From: Actinomortierella ambigua
Taxonomy: Eukaryota > Mortierellomycota > Mortierellomycetes > Mortierellales > Mortierellaceae
Assembly (NCBI GenBank): GCA_016098155.1
Contig: JAAAJB010000208.1
Coordinates: 1-53,754 of the forward strand
Reading direction: 5' to 3'
DNA length: 53,754 bases
Below the pieces are notes generated by a model. That model saw only the letters and a program-made list of their open reading frames with translations. It ran no database searches and was not told the DNA's origin. This document shows, piece by piece, positions 1-10,483 of this stretch; the stretch's first letter is position 1; each line of letters starts with the position of its first letter. The translations under genes and the position numbers were made by a program.

Positions 1-2588
1 CATCACTCTGGTTGACCCCGCGTCCTTGTGCGTACATGAATCCAAGGTTGAGTTGTGCATCGGCTACTCCTTGTTGCGCCGCCTTGGTGTACCACTTGAC
101 CGCCTCAACATCACTCTGGTTGACTCCGCGTCCTTGTGCGTACATGAATCCAAGGTTGTATTGTGCCGGGGAAAACCCTTGCTCTGCTGCCTTGGTGTAC
201 AACTTGACCGCCTCAACATCGCTCTGATCCACTCCGTGTCCTTCCACATACATCAGTCCAAGGTTGCATAGTGCGGGGAAATAACCTGCTATCCTGCTGT
301 ACAGCTTGGCTGCCATAACATTACTCTGATCAACTACGCGTCCTTCAACATGCATGCAATCAAGGTTGTCTTGTACGTTGGCATCCCCTTGCTCTATTGC
401 CTTGGTGTACCATTTGACCGCCTCAACATCATTCTGATCGACTCCAAGTCCTTCTGCGTACATCAATCCAAGGTTGCATTGTGCAATGGGAATCCCTTGC
501 TCTGCTGCCTTGGTGTACCACTTCACCGCCTCGACATCATTCCGATCGACTACTAGTCCTCGTGCGTGCATCAATCCAAGTTTGAATGGTGCACTGGCAT
601 CCCCTTGTTCTGTTAACCACTTGACCGCCTTAGCATCGCTCCGATCGATTGCTCGCCCTTGACCATACATCCATCCTAGGAAGCCATGCGCGCCCGCACC
701 CTCTTGCTCTGCTGCCCTCGTGAACCACTTGGCCGCCAAGCCTAGACCCTGATAGGTTTGTCTGTCTTGCTTACACAGCATACTAGACAACTAAAAATCG
801 TCGAAAAAAATTCCGGTAAGAAAGATTCAGGAATGGTTGTCATTGTGCCGGCGGATTGGAGAGAGAACACCATCATCACACTATCAACTTTTCGAACTTT
901 GTTTTCAACAACTTATCGTACCAACATGGTCAACTTGGTGCGCCATTTGACCTCAATGGTGACACATGAATGTCGCTCCAGGTGCGCCTGTCCTAGCCAT
1001 AACTGCGCTGCCGGATTCCCTTGCTCTGCTGCCAGAGTGAGCCATTTGAGTGCCTGCTCATCGCTCTGGACCACCCCCCGCCCAAGAGCGAACCATTGCC
1101 CAAGGATGGTCTGAGCTTCATGGTGTCCCTGCTCAGCTGCCATCTCATACCATCGAGCTGCCTGGGAAGTATCTTCCTTGACTCCATAGCCTTCGGTGTA
1201 CATCTTCCCAAGTGTCATTTGTGCTTCTGCGCTGCCACCATCAGCTGCTTTACGATACCATGTCGCAGCCTTGAAAGCATTTCTCGAAACAAAGCCATGC
1301 CCGTCCTCATACATTCGAGCGATTCGTATCTGCGCCACCACATTCCCGCCATTGGCTGCCTTGCGGTACCACCAAAACGAGTCTCGCTCACTCTTGACAA
1401 CGCCTCGCCCATGACCATAAATCCATCCGAGAAAGAGCTGTGCATCGGTGTTCTTTGCTTTGGCTGCCGAGCAAAAATAGGTCACCACGTCGTCATCCGT
1501 CTGTGGCAAACAACCAACGTAGTCATCATGGTTCTCAGGTATCGCTTCCTGTTCTGATCCTTCGTCACCGCGATTGTGGGCTTCCGGTACATGTGCCAAT
1601 CCAGTTCCGCTACTACCAAGATCAAGAAAGTCCCCATCTGCATCGGTGCTCGCTTCGGCGGATTCATCCTGTACCAGAATTACAACGCCAGCGTTCGGTC
1701 GATCGCATGGATCATGGGCCCAGCAGCGCTCAACCCACGAGCGGTATTCGAGCGGAGTCTCAACAGGCAGTTGTTCACGACGACCATTCTTGACATGAAG
1801 TGCAATCAATTCATCGTCGTGCTGGTCTTTAAATGGTCTTGTGCAGTCGGCCGCCATCTCCCACATCACCACTCCTAGAGCGTACACATCCGACTTGGTT
1901 GAGTACTTAGGCTTGTCTGCAGAAAGTAGCTCTGGGGCTAGCCATCGAAGTGTCCCTGCAGCACCTTTCGATGTTTGACCGCTGGCGCTCGACGCTGCAC
2001 TGGCCATCGACCGGATCTGAGCCAATCCAAAGTCAGCCAGCTTGACCTCCATGTGCTTGGTCAGGAGCACATTGGCACTCTTGAGGTCGCGGTGGAGGAC
2101 TCCTTCCTGATGGATGTAGGCGAGCCCTTGAGCAATCTCATGAGCGAGCCGCCTCTTGGTCACCCAGTCGTCGCATGCGAGATGGCCATTGTTGATAGCC
2201 TGTGTGAGACTGCCTTTCTCGGCCAGTTCCATGAGGATGTAGATGCTGTCGTTTTGCTCATAGATTCGGTAGAACTGGATGACGTGGCGGAAGCGCAGCC
2301 TCTGGAGGACCACGATTTCCTTGTCGATAGTCTTTCTGTCAAGCTCCGACTGACTGAGGAAGAATGCCTTGGCTGCACAGGGCTGATCTCCATACTGTGC
2401 TTGGTGGACGACACCGAACGTTCCTGAGCCAAGCTTGGCTCCTAGAACGAGCAGAGAGTGCTAGTGGATAGAGTATCATGGCGTCAGAGAGGAGCCATGT
2501 ACGCAATCTATTCTTTTGGGTTTGTCACACGCGGACGTAAAGAAATAAACGTTTTGCTCCTTACAGTGAACGAAGGTTTGGCTTCCAT
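1..2588 (-). CDS. Protein kinase with Sel1 repeats, copy 1 (runs off left edge)
   Basis: Best model is complement(<1..748, 922..2433, 2565..2588). The kinase domain has a glycine loop (GSGTFG), the ATP lysine in CAAKAFF, HRDLKSANVLL, DFGLAQ and an APE motif (LAPELL); this is the tyrosine-kinase-like group that signals by Ser/Thr phosphorylation. An acidic linker follows, then 36-residue Sel1 (TPR-like helical) repeats that normally bind protein partners. Exon 1 is a 24-nt candidate (MEAKPSFT). It joins in phase only if the acceptor is the AAG just before CTT at 2433; a nearby TAG acceptor would shift the frame. The reading frame stops at 913, but Sel1 coding resumes at 748 and stays open to position 1. 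A phase-0 intron 749-921 (GTACGA...CAG) bridges the two; a broken gene is the alternative. The coding frame closely matches the copy at 24187-28054. Confidence 0.75.
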
Positions 2589-4059
2589 TGAGGCTGTAAG
2601 ATGAAGGAATGTGTTAGAATGGAAATGGAGATGACAGTTGAAGGCGAATGAGATGAGGCACTGCTCTGTCCGACTTTCTGAACTGTTTGACGTCATCCAT
2701 GGTTACACCAACGCTACATAGACAGCGAGGGTCAAACTCATGTTGTGAAGGAGAGTCCATGGTTGGGCTGGATGTGGGTCTCCCTCGCGTACGTAGAAGG
2801 CTGACCACCTAAGCCCTGGCGCGCGAATTACGCGTCTGACATGAATGACCATGACCACCACCCAAAGAGGACTACAATGCAAATCAAAAGAATCCCCAAT
2901 CTCTATGGTTATCTGCTGTTGAACTGTGAAACTGAACATGAGGCCCACTTTCTTCGTCAATTTTCCTCGTATGAACTCTTATTGCCCGCGTCTCCATGCG
3001 TCTTGACCCAGTTACCCTCCTCCCCTCCCCACCTCTGAACCCTTTAATTCCATCTATCCTTGTTCCTTCAGTAAGGTCTCATAGACCGAGAGACCAATGA
3101 TGAAATCGCCTTGCTTAAGGATCGTGATCCGATGTCGTAGAGAGGAGCAGCCCGCCGCGCCAGATCTTAGGACAACTCACCACAAGCTGATTGACTCACC
3201 GTTCATGGGTGTCGGTGGTATGCTGGCCATCCATTGATTTGCCTCTTTGGACTGCCGAGATATGTCCACTAAGAAACTCCTCTTCCTCTCTTCCCATACA
3301 CATACGTTCTGGAGATGATGTAACAAGCAAAATCTGAATTGTGGTTGCTAATGGAATGCTTGTTCGTGGCGTGGTGCTGATTCTTGTGTTCTCATACGAA
3401 TTACGGCCCCCCCCCCCTCCCCAAAAAAATTCCTTGGAAAAACTGCAGGGCAAGAATCGCAACAAACACCCGGCGTCTTTACCGCGTACATGAGTTTGTT
3501 TTTTTACTTTATGTCCCGCCTCTACTTTGTGTGCAAGATACTGAAAGCCATCACTTACTACTCCACCCCACCCCCCGAGAATTTGCTTGTGCTTGTTTTC
3601 TGTACACTTTCGACTATCTCCTCCTGATGTACTATGACAAGTATTATCCCTGTACAGGAGGTAGTGGTTGATCAGAATAGGGTTATAGTATGTGACCACT
3701 TGGTATGCAACTACGCTGGAGTGGCGGGGAGGAGAAGGAAGAGAAGAGGGAGCAGGAGCAGTGAGGGTTCTCGGTCGTCAGATTGGGCACCGGACGACCC
3801 ACACAACAATGAAAGAGATACCTCGCAAGAGAGAGCGTCTTGAGAAGGATGGAAGTGTGGAAGGGGGGGGGCAACTGTATCAACACTTGAAGGACAGTGG
3901 ATGGACATGAGCAGCAGTCAAAGCGCGATGTATCCTACCATTTGATGGAGTTGAAATTTTGCGGAGATAATCGGAAAGAGCACATGCACAAGTGTTACAC
4001 TAAGAATCCTCATTGGCTCCGAGCGTTCAAGTTCTCCTCGGACGCTTGCTAAGAGGGGT
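2589..4059. repeat. Duplicated 5' flank of the kinase-Sel1 gene
   Basis: No convincing gene is present. The stretch aligns over nearly its full length with 28055-29422, the same flank beside the second kinase gene. Its distal part (about 3460-3600 and 3830-4059) also aligns with 22040-22290 and 22638-22760, the flank of the second RAD18 fragment. The segment presumably holds the kinase promoter and 5' leader. Reading frames here carry scattered stops and differ between copies, which argues against a conserved protein. Confidence 0.6.
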
Positions 4060-4669
4060 CGATGATGCTATTCGTAATGATGAAGATGATTCTTTAGACC
4101 CTTTTCCTGCTGCCACATCACCATCGCTGTCGCTTTCACCGCCGTAACTGTTGCCATAATCGCCGTCATATCATCGTCATTCCGGTCTCCATGACCATTC
4201 TTGCCTGATCGCGCCTCTAACAGCTCCTGGTCTTTCTTTTCTCTCTTGATCGAGTCTTGAACTGTCTTGAGAAGTGGCTCTCTACGGAAGAAAGGAAAAG
4301 CAACAGCGGCTAAAATTTAATGCGATCCTCTTCCTCTCTCGTTGCCACCAAAATTAAAAGACTGTGTATATGGAAGCGTAATCAATTCTTTTACCTGCAA
4401 TCCACAAAACAGTTGGCGACTTCTTCAAGGGCGACATTGCGCCGAATCCATGCAGTGTTGGCACTCTCGCGGCATGCAGGGCATGCGGATTCCTTGTCGA
4501 GATGCCGGCGAAGACAGGCACTGCAAAATGTGTGATGGCAATTGAGCATCACGGCTCCTCGCAGAAACTCGCGGCAGATGGGACACCGCAAATGACTGTC
4601 CAGTTCTCCTAGCTTCGAAAACCCGGCAGGCCAATCCGAAGGATCGCTGACCTGTGGTTCCGACTGCAT
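4060..4669 (-). pseudogene. RAD18: RAD18 5'-end fragment (RING exon), copy 1
   Basis: Exon 1 (4395-4669) encodes 92 residues with the RAD18 start: LGELDSHLRCPIC, then a complete C3HC4 RING (CPIC, CHHTFC, CSAC, CPAC). RAD18 is the E3 ligase that ubiquitinates PCNA in post-replication repair. A donor at 4394 and a TAG acceptor at 4282 lead into exon 2 (KTVQDSIKREKKDQE...). That exon has lost one G in the GATATGACGGCG segment relative to the copy at 22700-23338, so it shifts frame and ends early. The SAP, UBZ and RAD6-binding parts of a normal ~400-500-residue RAD18 are absent. The RING exon alone could still make a small RING protein, but the broken exon 2 argues for a relic. Confidence 0.7.
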
Positions 4670-5304
4670 GGTTTCTTAATCTTTATGAATTCTAGACAAT
4701 TCGCTGTATGCTGAAAAAGGAACAAGATTCAAAATGCATTTGAATGGGAGAAAGGGAAGGGGCTCTCTTTTCGTGGGGGCGAAATAGTCAAGCCACCGAC
4801 TGAATCCTGTAGGACGGCGGATCCAAAGAGAACAAGTTCATCGCCTGCTGGGGCCGTGGCGCTCGTCGTTGTTGGAGCTGATGGAACCGTTTAGCTGTTT
4901 TCTCTCCTATGTGACCTAGAGAACTATCTGAGAGAGCAGATTCTACCTACTCGACAGTGATTACCAAGGCGGGTCGACAGGCAGGACAATTGGAGATAGA
5001 GAATGTAGAGGAACGAGGTAGGCCACGTTCATGCTCCGAGAGAGCCGATGTACAACAACGATAGCAAGATAGTGCTGCATTCGGTTAGAGTCGATCAGAA
5101 ACGATATGGTACAAGATCAACGGGAATACGAGAGAGAGAAATAGCTACTCTGACAAATGAAGCCAAACGATGGCAGTTCTCGAGCTTTGTCCTAGCCCAG
5201 CTCTCCATCTTTTAATATACACAAGAAACCAACTCTCTTTCCATGAAAACGGGAGAGCACATCCCATCCTAGCGTCGTTGCATGCGGAGTGTGTTAGGAA
5301 GATA
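4670..5304. other. Gene-free stretch; first half is RAD18 upstream region
   Basis: Positions 4670 to about 4925 align with 23339-23617, upstream of the other RAD18 fragment, so the duplicated unit includes the RAD18 promoter. From 4926 to 5304 I see no gene, RNA or repeat that I can support. Confidence 0.45.
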
Positions 5305-5385
5305 TAAAGCCTTTATTTAACATATTCATTATATTCATTCGGTCGCATTGATGTCTGGCTTGCCAACACCTAGAGGGCCTGGAGT
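5305..5385 (-). repeat. 3' end of an unknown gene, shared with 9841-9920
   Basis: This block matches 9841-9920 almost base for base. On the minus strand both copies read as a last exon ending in PLGVG.PDI...TE then TGA, followed by an AATAAA-type poly(A) signal. The homology stops at a shared CTCCAG that looks like a splice acceptor. At this copy the block is fused directly to the 3' half of a nuclease-like gene on the opposite strand. Confidence 0.5.
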
Positions 5386-5902
5386 AACTCTCTCAAGCCG
5401 AGAGTTAGAGCTTCTAGTAATAGAAGCGGCAAAGAAGAACGAGGGGCCCAATGTCACCAAGGCATTGGATGACAGGATGAAGTTCTGCAAGTTGACGAAG
5501 GATATGCATGACCACATCCGTGTCGACACCAGGCACAATGTTCGCAAGAGCATTGTGACCTTTGGCATGCAAATCTCAGGTGTGAAAGCCACCTTTTTTA
5601 CTCTGCGGCAGCGTGATGGTAGATTCTACCAGCTCTGCTCCGAGGGGAGCGAGACGCTTCCACCTACTTGGATGGATCAAGCCGACACTAATTGTGTCAT
5701 ACGAACTCTGAGCAAAGTGCTCACCGTTCGCAAGGCGCTCTTATCGATGGCGAATGATGTGTCCGAGTTCACGGCAGGCATGGTGGACGACTCCGATACT
5801 AGCAGCGGCGAGGACTTTGCAGCGGCCACCATGACGAGCCCACAGTTGATCCCCTCGTCTCCCCCTCTCACTCCTGATCAGCCATTCAGGCTACAACTGT
5901 AG
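5348..5902 (+). pseudogene. Nuclease-like gene, 5'-truncated copy C
   Basis: From about residue 16 to the end (184 residues), this reading frame is closely similar to the C-terminal ~175 residues of the intact copy at 12101-14201. It includes ELELLVIEAAK, the DDRMK...DMHD helix and the HNVRKSIVTFG segment. The N-terminal two thirds are missing. The first 15 residues come from a foreign block (5305-5385) read on its other strand, so the ATG is probably fortuitous. The acidic residue expected in the VDGIV motif upstream of IEAAK is lost, so a PD-(D/E)XK active site would be incomplete. An AATAAA lies at 5936-5941, as after copy A. Confidence 0.7.
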
Positions 5903-6164
5903 GTTGGTGTTATTTCCTTCCTTCTGTTTGAAAAAAATAAAAACTTGTGAATACATATCAGACATGGGGTCACTACGAAGATTGCTGTAAACCAAGCTGA
6001 GAAGTGAGGGCTGGTGGTCGCAGCCCAGGATACTGAAGCAAAGAAATTCCAGTCTTACGTATACATGCCTAATTAGATCACTATTGTAATCTCTGATAGC
6101 ATACGCTCTTTTTCTTTTTTTTTTCTTTTCCAAAAGGCATTCAGTGTCCCAAGGCAAAGGAAAT
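5903..6164. repeat. 3' flank of copy C, shared with copy A
   Basis: The sequence to about 6056 matches 14202-14361 downstream of copy A. From 6057 it matches 21549 onward. The two partner segments lie 7.19 kb apart near copy A but are contiguous here, so this is an uninterrupted version of the copy A locus. Confidence 0.75.
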
Positions 6165-6660
6165 CTAGGAATCAGAGTATAACATATAGTCGCCTTCTAT
6201 GTGGGTAAACAAAGCAGTTTTGGGCCTCTCCATACTTCTTCTCCATTCAAACCAAACTTTTCCTTTGATAATACATTTTTCCATCTGTCCTCGCTCATTG
6301 AGCCTCACGAAAGGTAAGCGGCCATCATCTGGTACCTTTTGGACAAGGTCACGCAGCGCCCAGAAGGCGTACCGCCCTTGGTACCACGCGAATGATAGAC
6401 ATGTGTGTCCTGGGCCAGTAATGACGGAACGTTTTGCAACCGCTTGGCCATTATTATCGTTCCTTTGCTTCAAGCACAGTATTCGTAAACTAAAAAGAAA
6501 GCTTGTACGGACGGGCTGGCAGTTCTGATAAACCCAACTTACTCGCCGATCTGGAGTTCCAGTGCCGCTTGCATCTTGATAGTGTACGCTGCAACACGGA
6601 ACCCCATAGCGAGCCTCTCGCAATGGCGGCGAGGAGGGAGCGATTATATCGCTTTGGTAG
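6165..6660 (-). pseudogene. Relic of a nuclease-family N-terminal header plus unknown tail
   Basis: On the minus strand, 6490-6640 reads VAAY...MQAALELQIGE, a stop, then VGFIRTASPSVQ. This matches residues around VAAYVLRMQTASDL...GYVVFVKAASPS at the start of exon 3 of copy A. The downstream minus frame (about 6165-6450; RYAFWALRDLVQ, PDDGRLPFVRLNERGQ) is unlike copy A but is repeated at 21600-21940, so it may be a different C-terminal module on the same header. I do not recognise it. The in-frame stop within the header indicates decay. Confidence 0.45.
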
Positions 6661-6675
6661 CGGTGTTGCTGTTAT

Positions 6676-7545
6676 CGCTGTGCTTCCGTTGCAGCCGCTC
6701 AAGATGTCTGCCCGTCTTGGTCATTATCTTTGCCATTTCTCCTTGTCTGCTCTCATTCTGGCACGGTGTAGGTTCGAAGCTAGGCTACGTTCGAGTGTCC
6801 TCGACAGGAAGGCTGGTAAAGCATGGAGAGCTAATAGTTGAACACTTAGGCTTCATGGCGCCATCCCTCCAACACAAAAACAGATGTCCATCAATTGGCT
6901 ATTACGCAGTGATAGTGGCATGTCTGTAGCATGTGTGATCCTCGAGTGGTAGCTTGGGAAAAGCCTTCACTCCGAGATCGACCTGATTACATTATGGCCA
7001 TGTGAGGACAAAGTAACGGCTAACGATCGACAGCGGCTGTGCTACAGATAAGCCCCCCCCCTCATGGCCGATGTGGTGCCTTGTGATAGTAGCAGAGGTG
7101 TCTACGTCGTCGGAAGTTCATTCGTGATCGAGGAAACAGCGCTACATATACCAGTGAGGATGAAGACGATAGGAACAGAGTGCCGAGAAGGAAGGGTGTT
7201 GCTGAGAGGGTCACCGCCGTGGGCTGTCTCCGTTTGCCTCCCCCTTCTACCTAGCTCAGCATCCCCCTCCACAACAGTTTTCATAGACCATCATGTACAC
7301 CTATTTGGTGCTTTCTAGTAATGACATGTGAGCATTTGCCACTCTAAACCTCACACACACACACACACACACACCTCCATCCATCCTCCCTCACAGCTCT
7401 CTCACAGCTCTCTCACAGCTCTCTCACATCCCTCTATTTCTCACACACTGCGTTGAAACAATCACCTCGCTCGCAAGTATTATAAAAATCATATTGCACT
7501 TCGTGGGTACGTGTGGGGCTGCAGACTAGGCCTTGCTTTACGGCA
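6676..7545 (+). repeat. Left arm of an imperfect inverted repeat
   Basis: This arm pairs with the reverse complement of 10484-11275. Shared landmarks in order are a CCGTTGCAGCCGCTCA block, a CATGGCGCCA block, CACCTATTTGGT, CACACACTGCGTTG and GACTAGGCCTTGC. It contains an AC microsatellite (7352-7374) and three tandem 11-bp units TCACAGCTCTC (7391-7423). The arms enclose copy B of the nuclease-like gene. No convincing coding frame is seen within the arm. Confidence 0.65.
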
Positions 7546-7594
7546 CGAGAACTCTGGTCGCAGTCTATTTTACAGAGAAATAACAACGCAAACC

Positions 7595-9116
7595 CTAAAG
7601 TCCCAGCCAGGGTGGCCGATCAAGAGCAGACGAGGGAATCAGCTGTGGGCTCGTCATGGTGGCCGCCGCAAAGTCCTTGCCGCTGCCAGTATCAGAGGAG
7701 TCGCTCGCCAAGCCCGCCGTGAACTTGGATACATCACGCGCCATCGAAAAGAGCGCCTTGCGGACGGTAAGCACCTTGTTCAGAGTTTGCATGACACAAT
7801 TGGTGTCGGCTAGGTCCATCCAAGCAGATGGAAGCGTCTCGCTCCCCTCGGAGCAAAGCTGGTAGAATCGGCCATCGCGCTGCCGCAGAGTGAAGAAGGT
7901 GGCATTCACGCCCGATATTTGCATGCCGAACGTCACAATGCTCTTGCGGACATTATGCCTGGTCTTGAGACGGATGCGGTCGTGCATGTCCTTATTCAAC
8001 TTGCACAGCTTCATCCTGTCATCTAATGCCTTGGTGATATTAGGCCCTTTGTTCTTCTTTGTTGCTACCATAACTAGAAGTTCTAGCTCTCGGCTCGCGA
8101 GAGTGACTATGCCATCAACTTCATGCCCTGCAATCCGGTGTGTGTCACGCGAGCGATCCAGATTCCGCCGATACATCGAGGCTTGGGAGGGGACCTTCCC
8201 CGGCTGGAACTCAACCTTTGGTGGGCTCTGCAAGGCATCTGCGAGGAAGCTCCATAGGCGGTTCACTATCCAGGACTCTGGATAGCCCTGACACACGACC
8301 ATACTCGCTCCACGGTACACTTTCAGAAGCTGATGCACGCTGTTGTACACCAGGCACTGAAAGTCGTCGGCGGGCTTCTCCTGCAGGGAATCGCCCACAG
8401 CCCTCCACCCTTTCTCGGCGAACAGCTCTAGCAACTCCTTAGGATCCATGTTGAAGAGCTCCAGATAGGCTACTTCCGCCGCGGTCAACATCGGAAGCTG
8501 CTCGCCCACCCTGTCGACGAGCACCCTTTTTAGCTCTGCTTGGTCTCTGGCGTCTGGGAAAAGGTCGATGACGGCGTCGGGGTTCTCGATGACAAATGAA
8601 TGCAGAGGGCATTCATAGTGGACGTCCCTTATAGCCCCGAAGAGCACGCGGTCAAAGGGCGCGCCCGACGGCATCAACCAATCTTGTCCTCGGAACCGGT
8701 CGAAGTTCATCTGGAAGAGAACTTGCATCTGAGCGATCTGGGTGAGCGATAGATGATTCCCACTGCCGCTGCCGCTGCCGCTGCCGCCGCTGCTGTTGCT
8801 GTTGCTGTTACTGGAACTGGAACTGCTGCCGTTGCTAGAGTTGTCGTCTGACACCCCCTCAGAGTCATCATTGGATTCATCTCTGCTCTCATGACTCGAC
8901 TCTTGGGCGTCTCTGTCACCCCCAACTCGTCTTTTGGCTGATGGCCGGCGATCCTCCTAAAGGGGAAAATATTTAAAGTAATAAAAGCGGTGCACGACAG
9001 AGCGCGAGATGTTGGCCCGCTTCTCCACTGCGTATCATACATTAGTGTACCCGGCAATACCCATCCTTCTGGATGCGTACCTTGTTTGGATCTTGAGACG
9101 GGCGCTTGAGAGACAT
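7595..9116 (-). CDS. Putative PD-(D/E)XK nuclease-like protein, copy B
   Basis: Model is complement(7595..8956, 9081..9116), 465 residues. Exon 1 encodes MSLKRPSQDPNK and its intron runs from 9080 to 8957 (GTACGC...TTTAG); gene structure and sequence match exons 1-2 of copy A. A Ser/Asn/Gly-rich linker leads to the conserved body (NHLSLTQIAQMQVLFQ..., RFRGQDWLMPSGAPF). The last 180 residues hold HEVDGIVTL, then a slightly altered LELLVMVATKK where copy A has LLVIEAAKK. The catalytic Glu of the putative E-x-x-K is therefore replaced by Val. Relative to copy A it lacks intron 2 and about 150 residues of the N-terminal header, yet stays in frame. Function is unproven; a relation to REase-type effector or transposon nucleases is inference. 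Confidence 0.7.
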
Positions 9117-9384
9117 GATGTACGTATCAGTGGAAAGCCTAACAGAAGAAAGTGCACCCGTGTGTGTACGTGTTTATGTAGAAATCAATCAGTCGCGATG
9201 AGATTTAAAGGTTAGATTATGATGATGCAATATGTGCGTGCTTTAGAAAGATCTTTAGCGAATGTAGTGCAGGTCGGCAGGGTGGCGAATGGGATGCTGC
9301 CATGCGGTGAAGAAAAACACGTGAGCACTTTTGCATCCATCTTTGATCCCAATTGCACCCTCACATCTCTCACTCTGAGTCAAA
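9117..9384. other. Upstream region of copy B
   Basis: This is the presumed promoter and leader of copy B. I see no gene or defined element in it. Confidence 0.3.
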
Positions 9385-9545
9385 ACGACTAGCCTTGTTC
9401 ACAAGGATTCTAAGCCTACATACAAAGGTAATGGTAGCTTCCGTGAAGGGCCAAGCATGGTGTTCTGTACGGATCGTTTGTAGATGTGAGCTGGGGTTCT
9501 CCGTGGGTACATGTGGGGCTGGAGATTAGGCCTTGCCGCTATTTC
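9385..9545 (+). repeat. Third copy of the inverted-arm end sequence
   Basis: This block is in direct orientation with the end of the left arm (7500-7545: GGGTACGTGTGGGGCTGCAG, then GACTAGGCCTTGC) and inverted relative to 10484-10610. With 7500-7545 it gives copy B direct repeats on both sides, in addition to the larger inverted arms. Confidence 0.55.
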
Positions 9546-9579
9546 CTTCCCTGCAAAATAAATTAGAATGTAACTAGAG

Positions 9580-9690
9580 TTCTGGTGCGTTTGCATCTCA
9601 ATAGCGTACGCTGCAACGCGAAAACTCCATAGCGGTGAGTAAGCTGCGTTTGTCAGAGGGGGTCGCTCAGGACGTTCTTCACGCTGAATT
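9580..9690. pseudogene. Strand-switched relic of the nuclease-family header
   Basis: The minus strand at about 9560-9640 reads RVAAYAIEMQTHQN...YILIYFAGKE, similar to the exon 3 start of copy A. Immediately beyond it, 9645-9690 on the plus strand (GTCGCTCAGGACGTTCTTCAC) matches copy A at 12706-12735, in the opposite orientation. The two halves are adjacent but inverted with respect to each other, as at 6430-6610. Confidence 0.45.
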
Positions 9691-9840
9691 GGGGCATCTC
9701 ACATTAGCATATCATAAATGTGTGTTTCTCCATTGCCCTCAAACCTTTTGTATCATTGCCAGTAAATCTTTTTAGGCCCCAACCTGTGAGAAATCCGTTG
9801 AAGCACAAAGTACTTGACAAGAAGAGTATGTAGAGAAGAA

Positions 9841-9920
9841 ATAAAGCCTTTATTCAACATATTCATTATTTTCATTCAGTCACACTGATGTCTGGCTCGC
9901 CAACACCTAGAGGATCTGGA
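9841..9920 (-). repeat. Second copy of the unknown gene 3' end
   Basis: It matches 5305-5385. On the minus strand it encodes PLGVGEPDISVTE and a stop, followed by AATAAAGGC. Here it is preceded by a good polypyrimidine-CTCCAG acceptor, so this is the better candidate for the original context. Confidence 0.5.
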
Positions 9921-10202
9921 GAAAGAAGAGTGTAATGGTTAGCAAACAGAAGAGGCAAGCACAACAGTACGCTCCCTTGATGCTACTGTCCCACACAACG
10001 TGGAGGTCCCCGTCATCCAACGATGAAAACGACCGCAGATAGGAGGAGACTTCTGACACCATAGCCGCCATCCCCGAGAGGACAACAGCATCGGTTGCAG
10101 CGAAGGTAATATGGCAAGAGGGCCGACCAGGGCGAGGCATAGTCTATAGCCCTCACCTACCAAAGGGGCAACCGACTGCAACAGATCCGAGTTCGGCAGC
10201 AA
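9907..10202 (-). other. Possible upstream exon of the unknown gene
   Basis: Minus-strand frames read through about 80 residues in two phases; one contains SEVSSYLRSF and DDGDLHVVWDSSIKG. It lies just upstream of the acceptor at about 9915, so it may belong to the gene whose 3' end is duplicated at 5305. I do not recognise the product and cannot join the exons in one phase with confidence. It may be a relic. Confidence 0.2.
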
Positions 10203-10483
10203 TGCCGCAGACCAAGACTTTTACATCTTTGGACGCAGAGAGGGGCCTCCCTCTTCACTGAAACTATATGGTGTCTGCTCGTCCCACCGAGAAGTGGACC
10301 CGAGAACAGATGGGGTCATATGGAGGGCATGTCCCTCATGGACCCACGAGTCTGACGGAAAACAGGCTGCTCAAAGCGGAGAGGCGATGGCAAAGGGGGC
10401 CTGCTCAAAGTTCAACACTCCTCAGGTTGAAACCCTGAAGAGGGGTCGTAGCATGATGGGGCTAGACTAGGGGCCATCTAAGG
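10203..10483. other. Unassigned stretch
   Basis: Moderately GC-rich sequence between the unknown gene fragment and the right inverted arm. I see no supported feature. Confidence 0.25.

Noticed and set aside
913..1557. Plus-strand frames of 70-180 codons opposite kinase copy 1
   Set aside because: Antisense shadows of conserved Sel1 and linker coding sequence.
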